In this document: in pieces, positions 58,571-64,000 of the stretch
Layout of the letters: every line of letters starts with the position of its first letter
Position numbering within the stretch: the first letter of the stretch is position 1
NCBI RefSeq assembly: GCF_029784135.1
Contig: NC_073746.1
Span: 298,227,614 to 298,291,613 of the forward strand
Length of the DNA: 64,000 bases
DNA from: Toxorhynchites rutilus septentrionalis
Lineage: Eukaryota; Arthropoda; Insecta; Diptera; Culicidae
Direction: 5' to 3'
The notes under the pieces: model-generated
What the model saw: the letters and a program-made list of their open reading frames with translations, nothing else
Database searches by the model: none
Told to the model about the DNA's origin: nothing
Made by a program: the position numbers and the translations under genes

Positions 58571-59861
58571 AAGGGTGTGTCACATCAAATTGCATCACGG
58601 AAAAAACGCTGTAGAAATTCGCCCAGTAGACCGATCCTTTTGAAAATTTTAGACAGTAAAATAAAAACTATTAAACAACTTTTGGAATTTTCGTTTTATT
58701 CATACTTCGAGCCCAAGCCCGTATGCTCGCACCTTCCTCTTTACCCCGTCCATAAGGTTCTGTACAACGTCAGGTTGTAGTTTTTTTTGAACAGAAATCC
58801 ATTTTCTCTTGAAGTCCGCCTCCGATTTGACAACTTTTGGGTTCTTCCGGAGGGTCTGCTTCATAATCGCTCAATATTTCTCTATTGGGCGAAGCTCCGG
58901 CACGTTGGGCGGGTTCATTTCCTTTGGCACGAAGGTGACCCCGTTGGCTTCGTACCACTCCAACACGTCTTTTGAATAGTGGCACGAAGCGAGATCCGGC
59001 CAGAAGATGGTCGGGTCCTCGTGCTGCTTCAATAGTGGTAGTAAGCGCTTCTGTAGGCACTCCTTAAGGTAAACCTGCCCGTTTACCGTGCCGGTCATCA
59101 CGAAGGAGGCGCTCCGCTTTCCGCAAGAGCAGATCGCTTGCCACACCATGTACTTTTTGGCAAACTTGAATAGTTTCTGCTTGCGAATCTCCTCAGGAAC
59201 GCTGAATTTGTCCTCTGCGGAGAAGAACAACAGGCCCGGCAGCTGACGAAAGTCCGCTTTGACGTAGGTTTCGTCGTCCATTACCAGGCAATGCGGCTTC
59301 GTCAGCATTTCGGTGTACAGCTTCCGGGCTCGCGTCTTCCCCACCATGTTTTGCCTTTCATCGCGGTTAGGAGCCTTCTGAGCCTTGTATGTAAGCAGGC
59401 CCTCCCGCTGCTTGGTCCGCTGGACGAATGAACTTGACAAATTCAGCTTATTGGCGACATCCCGGACCGAACTTTTCGGATCACGTCTAAACTGCTTAAC
59501 TACGCGCTTGTGATCTTTTTCACTGACGGAGCATCCACCTTCTTCACCTTCCGGTCGATGGTTAGGTTCTCGAAGTATCGTTTTAGTACTCTGCTGACCG
59601 TGGATTGGACGATTCCCAGCATCTTACCGATGTCCCGATGTGACAACTCCGGATTCTCGAAATGAGTGCGCAGGATTAATTCACGACGCTCTTTTTCGTT
59701 CGACGACTTTTTTTTAAATTTACGAAAAATTGACAGTGAAGCATGGCCAACGTGATCTATACACTCTTATCTGATTATAAGCGAAAGCTGAAGATATAAT
59801 TCCTAAAAATTAAATTTCTACAGCGTTTTTTCCGTGATGCAATTTGATGTGACACACCCTT
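58571..59861 (-). mobile_element. DD37E mariner transposon, almost intact (1291 bp)
   Basis: TIRs of about 48 bp, identical by eye, begin AAGGGTGTGTCACATCAAAT at 58571 and end at 59861, flanked by TA (58569-58570, 59862-59863). Insertion site lies in the LINE linker (CTATGC|TA|TGCTAC). The high identity of the ends and near-open transposase show a recent insertion. Confidence 0.95.
58700..59713 (-). pseudogene. DD37E mariner transposase, one frameshift and one nonsense
   Basis: Minus strand: SSNEKERRELILRTHFENPE, LSHRDIGKMLGIVQSTVSRV (HTH), then a frameshift near 59545; VSEKDHKRVVKQFRRDPKSS, VRDVANKLNLSSSFVQRTKQ, LVMDDETYVKADFRQLPG (first Asp), YMVWQAICSCGKRSASFVMT, TIFWPDLASCHYSKDVLEWY (second Asp), NPPNVPELRPIEKY (Glu). 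Exactly 37 residues separate the second Asp from Glu. TGA then replaces the Trp expected after EKY; AIMKQTLRKNPKVVKSEADF and a tail to the stop at 58700 follow. The start codon is not clear. It would be a cut-and-paste enzyme acting on its own ends. Confidence 0.9.
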
Positions 59862-60899
59862 TATGCTACATAACGTTTCCGATAAGTTAGTTCCACGTCG
59901 CCACACTGGCACTTTCATTGTTGCCCGTAAACCTTGGTGGACGCCCGAGCTCCGTCACTTGCGCAACAAGCTTCGTAAAGCCTGCAATTGATTCTTTAGA
60001 GTCAGATCTGAAGAAAACAGCAACGTCCTACGACACATTGAAGGTGGATATAATGTTCTCCTTAAGACAATATATCTGCATATGTACATAGATATGCTCG
60101 AATCAGATTTGAAGTTAAGTTCTTCATCATTTTGGGCTTAATTATATTTGACCGTAAATATGAAAAAATGTAAAGTTATCTCTTTTACACGCTGCCAAAC
60201 TGCTGTTTGATTCGACCACTTTTCAGCGGGTCAATTCCATACGTGACCTGGGTGTGATCGTGGACAGTAAGTTGAGATTCAGTGAGCATGTTGTGTCAAC
60301 TGCAGCCAAGGCATTCTCTGCACCGGGATTCATCCGTCGCCACACAGCATTCATCACAGATGTATATGTTCTCAAATCACTAAACTGCTCCGTAATACGA
60401 AGTGTTATGGAATATGCAGCACCTGTTTGGGCATCTTATCACGTCTCACATGGTCTGAAACTTGAACGAGTACAGAAGTACTTCATCCGATTCGCTCTTC
60501 GTCAGCTTCCCTGGGCTAACCCTGCAGAGCTGCCACCATACACATCACGCAGCCTGCTGATCGATTTTAAGACATTATCGGCCAGACGTCTCAAGCTGCA
60601 GCGAGTGTTTATCTTCGACGTTTTCACAAATCGTATGGATTGCCCGGCATTACTTCAGAGTATCTACATAAACGACTCGTCTTGCACTCTTCTTCATCAC
60701 AATGCTCTTCGACTACCAGCTAACAGGACAAACTACGGATTAAACAATTCTTTTAGTGCATGTATTCGTGCTGTTAACGCTGTTCATGAAAATTTTGATT
60801 TCTGTATCAGCAAGGATTTCTTCGTTGACAGAATTAGAAATTTAGTTTAGTTTAAGTCATAGTCTGTACGATTTAACACCGAAGACGAAGAATAAATAA

Positions 60900-62468
60900 A
60901 TGCAGTCTTCAATTTCCTGCAAATTGAAAAAAAGCGCGAACGAGCTTTGAGACATTTTGACGATGGAACATCGAGTAGAAGGATAAGGAACAACTTTGTT
61001 GTAAAGACATACAACTCAATAGCAGTTTATACCACAACAGGAATCGCATTTGTTGTATGCCCTTGGTCATTCCTCGCTCAGAATGGACACGAAATCACCT
61101 AGTTTTACAGCCTAGGATCGTCCGTATCAATTTCACAGAGTAGAAGACCAAGTCATCTCAACGTTTCTCTTGGATGAAACAGTTGTCGATCATGACAAAC
61201 TGCTGTCTGACAGTAGCGTAACATTGTTGCCAAATGCAAATAAAACGAAACTTCATCCGTTTCATATCTTGTATACTTGTACTGATTACCGCAAATTACA
61301 CAAACACCCGGTTGAATCGGTGGTGTGCTCGCGTATTTGAAAGCTTCCAACACAAAGCAGACGTCGACGTCAGCGGGGTCCAGTTTGATGTTATGCAGTT
61401 CTACATCATCAGCCTACACACCTCGGGGAACCGCCACTTCCACCAAAATAATAACAATGCCGTAACTGGTGTCTGGTACACAATACAATTCAGCGCTCGT
61501 GGCGCGTTGCCACGAGTGCCCTGCAGTGAGATGACGCGTTGTGGCTGTGTGTGCGGGAGCTTGCGCACTGAGGCTGGTTTCTCCAGGGTGCATGGAAAGA
61601 TAACGAGCGAGGCGAGAGAGGACAGGCGCAAAATTGCAGAGAAAACAGTGTACCGGCAGTAGCCGTGTTGTTGTAGACTAGACCCCTGGGAAACCACAAC
61701 CGTGCAATCTGTGCAAGCTGATTGTGTGCGAAAATCCGACCGACTGACCGACGAATCGGTGTAGATTGTGTTTATTTTCCAGCAGCAATTTTTCTGTACT
61801 GCTTTGTGTTGTGTACCATGTGTCACCCATGAAAGTGGAAAAAGTTGTTCTTTCTCCGACCGTGAGAATGTGTTTGTGTGTGGATAACACATGGTACATG
61901 CGGTACATGCCACACAGTAGACCGTGTGCGTGATATGACCGATCCGCGGTAAAACATGTCCACGGGATTAATCATCACTCTTTCAGAACTAACACTGATT
62001 GGAGTGTGATTTGAACGAACAAAATGAGAATAAACAGGACACAAACACATTTATATTATAAAAGTGTTCTAGCAGTGAAAATTAAGTGATCCAATGTATA
62101 TACAATACACTTATTGTGTTGACACGTGCGAGCGGTTGATGCAGCATGTCTGATCTACAAACTTTATTTCCATGTTTGAGGTACAGAAGCACTTCAAATA
62201 ACTAATCAATGGTTTTTCTTTCATTACAGAAACCGGTAAGTGAGCGTTTTCACCACAGTGACCAATGGAATACGAATGTTTTGAGACTTATTGACGCTCG
62301 ACCAATCAAGTACCATCGTTAACAGCACAGCCTTGATGTAATGGTAGCAGCTAATTACATCTGTCCAAAACATCATCGAGCCATCGCGGGACTTCTTAAG
62401 GGTAAACTGTCTTGTGTTATATAACTCATAATTTATGTTCCTTCTCGTTTTCTTTGGAAACGTACACT
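60900..62468. other. No gene; possible leader DNA with splice-like signals
   Basis: 61480-62140 is CpG- and TG-rich and repeat-poor. At 62213-62241 a polypyrimidine tract and TTCATTACAG are followed after six bases (AAACCG, 62230-62235) by GTAAGTGAG, i.e. an acceptor and donor almost back to back. ATATTATAAAAG lies near 62052. No coding exon is recognised. Confidence 0.35.
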
Positions 62469-62640
62469 CTGTCCAACTTCTATAAGACCAGGTGATGATC
62501 TTGTTGCTTTGTGTTATTGTGAACAAACAATGCTTCAATTTATATTCTTGTTTGTAGGTATTTGTGACTACTAACACTGCATGATTTTCATATGTGTGTG
62601 TGCAAGCACTGAACGTAAACGAATGTTTTCGTATTTTCAA

Positions 62641-63831
62641 CTGTCAAGTTTCTATAAGACCAGTTACATTTTCCGTTGTTTTAGTTGTTTTGATCAATTA
62701 AATCTGGAAAATGCCGAAGGGAAAAGTCCTCACGAAGAGAGAAGAGAGACAAATCGATGCATTTCACCAAGAAAATGTTGGTATCAGAGAAATTTCTCGT
62801 CGGATTGGACGATCCAATCAAGTAGTGCTCAATTATTCGGCGAATTCTCAAGGATGCGGTAAGAAGAAGAGAGCTCCACGTAAATCGAAGCTCTCTGACC
62901 GGGATAAGCGGGAAATAGCTAGAACAGGTTCGAATACCTCACAATCGCATGTGAGGAATAAAGCAACTACTTAACTGCTGTGACAAAATTTTGGTAAAAA
63001 ATACTCACATAAGGAGGGCTTAAAAGGTTGAAACTCCTCATCTTACACCATCTCACCTCGGAAGACGTCCGAGTTCTGCCAAAGCTCACATGAACCGACA
63101 GTGGGACATGGTATGTTGTGACAAAAAAAAGTTTCCAAAAGAATACATTTTGCTATATACCATAACGAAGAGTTCTTCTATGTATAGGTTATTTCCACTG
63201 ACGAAAACAAGTTCAATTTGGATGGTCCTGATGGTTTCAACGGGTACTGGTGTGATTTACGGAAGAAGAAACAGTATTTTTCAACCAGGAATTTTGGTGG
63301 AGGCTCGTGCATGGCTTGGGCGGGATTCTGCGCAACCGGAAAGCTCAAAATAGCTTTCACATTATTCAAGGATTACACACGTGTTATGGAATCCTCCCTC
63401 CTACCGTTTTTGCGTGGATATCGTTACAAAAAATTCTCATTCCAGCAAAACAATGCTTCTATTCCTACCAGCAAGTAAACTAAACAGTTGATTTAGGACC
63501 AAAAACCTAATTTTTTGGACAGGCCGGCTCGCTCTCCAGACTTGAATCCTATTGAAAATCTTAGGGGGGATCCTTGTACGCAGAATCTACACTAAGGGAA
63601 AACGGTACACCACGATTGAAGAACTCAAGGACGCAATTTCGGAAAAATAGAAAAATATCGAGAAATCCGTTCAGCAGAATTTGATAAATAGTATTCCAAC
63701 ACGAATTTTCAAGGTTATTAGTCGAAATGGCAAGGTGACCAATTAATTGACATGTAAATCAGCCTATCGTTTTGAATTTTTTATTGATAATACTCTTGAA
63801 ATTTGAAATGGTCTTATAGAAACTGGACAGC
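62641..63831 (+). mobile_element. Tc3-like transposon, inner copy
   Basis: TIRs CTGTCAAGTTTCTATAAGACC (62641) and, inverted, CTGTCCAGTTTCTATAAGACC (to 63831) differ at one position. It holds a decayed transposase on the plus strand. Confidence 0.8.
62711..63660 (+). pseudogene. Tc3-like transposase, broken
   Basis: ATG at 62711 opens MPKGKVLTKREERQIDAFHQ and an HTH (ENVGIREISRRIGRSNQVVL), then basic KKKRAPRKSKLSDRDKREIA. After frameshifts: VISTDENKFNLDGPDGFNGY (first Asp kept), FNQEFW/RNFGGGSCMAWAGF, KLKIAFTLFKDYTRVMESSL, LPFLRGY, FSFQQNNASI, where the usual QDNA has become QNNA, so the second aspartate is lost. Later LSRLESY...KS and a tail. Same family as 22750-23398 and the fragment at 16393. 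Confidence 0.85.
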
Positions 63832-64000
63832 TGAAATTATCATATTTAAGCACAATAAATAAACAAACAACTCTTTTGAACAAAATTGACGTTAAATATA
63901 TTTTATTCTAAGCAGTCTACAATGTATGAATGTATCTTGTTGAAATTCTAATTGTTTGTGTTGCAACGAAATAGAATCATAGAATCTTATAGAAGTTGGA

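Larger units (their letters stand above)
58320..60895 (+). pseudogene. Jockey-like LINE with deleted RT core, split by a DD37E transposon
   Basis: Left: DVCDNATNADIVLASGDYNL and PDATLRRK (endonuclease GDFNLP-type motif). Split by 58571-59861; resumes LHNVSDKLVPRRHTGTFIVA, RKPWWTPELRHLRNKLRKAC, then YLHMYIDMLESDLKLSSSSF. The next 400 or so codons holding the RT motifs are absent: the sequence jumps to DLGVIVDSKLRFSEHVVSTA (60245) and runs open to 60850 with LKSLNCSVIRSVMEYAAPVW and LERVQKYFIRFALRQLPWAN. It ends in a GAAGAATAAATAAATG tail near 60895. Non-functional for lack of the polymerase. Confidence 0.85.
62469..64000. mobile_element. Outer Tc3-like-end element (right end at window edge)
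   Basis: CTGTCCAACTTCTATAAGACC at 62469 and, at the last bases of the window, TCTTATAGAAGTTGGA form an inverted pair. The Tc3-like element 62641-63831 lies inside. The right end may extend a few bases past the window. Confidence 0.55.

Overview
The window looks like a repeat-dense stretch of a mosquito genome, probably Aedes-like (Culicidae). This is inferred from the mix of elements: a BEL/Pao retrotransposon, several Tc1/mariner lineages including DD37E-type transposases, tRNA-derived SINEs, RTE-like, Jockey-like and I/Loner-like LINE fragments, many short TIR elements, and two degraded animal-type histone H2A copies. No complete host protein-coding gene is visible. The only intact long frames belong to mobile elements.

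Layout: 0-3 kb holds the 3' part of a Pao pol gene and a candidate LTR. 3-4 kb is a ~118-bp tandem repeat followed by a near-perfect foldback. 6.3-8.4 kb holds a TA-flanked TIR element and a decayed mariner-type transposase. 9.6-12 kb holds two H2A pseudogenes mixed with short repeats. 12.5-17.5 kb holds SINEs, a foldback and small TIR elements. 18.6-24.6 kb holds mariner, Tc3-like and LINE relics. 27-29.2 kb contains a hAT-type end and a candidate host promoter/5' leader. 30-32 kb is an RTE-like LINE interrupted by another LINE tail. 34-40 kb holds two hAT-type elements with 8-bp target duplications, a pogo-like MITE and a Harbinger-like insertion. 40-50 kb holds LINE and Tc1/mariner relics and large TIR elements. 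53-61 kb is a deep nest: a LINE is split by a Tc1/mariner-type element whose own transposase core is replaced by a reverse transcriptase, and a second LINE is split by a nearly intact DD37E transposon. 62.4-64 kb is a Tc3-like element nested in a second element with a related end.

The most unusual object is the element at 53711-55632. Between clean TIRs and a TA duplication, one reading frame carries the transposase DNA-binding half, a full non-LTR reverse transcriptase with its catalytic aspartates, and the transposase tail. A single TGA interrupts it. The second notable system is a ~53-nt retroposed hairpin (33-34-nt stem-loop with covarying stem and mostly an A-rich tail) found five times. 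One copy has an 11-bp target duplication and a matching empty site elsewhere in the window; another has a 10-bp duplication.

Family names of LINEs and MITEs come from protein motifs or end structure read by eye, not from a library search. Boundaries are good to a few bases where a target duplication is quoted and approximate elsewhere.
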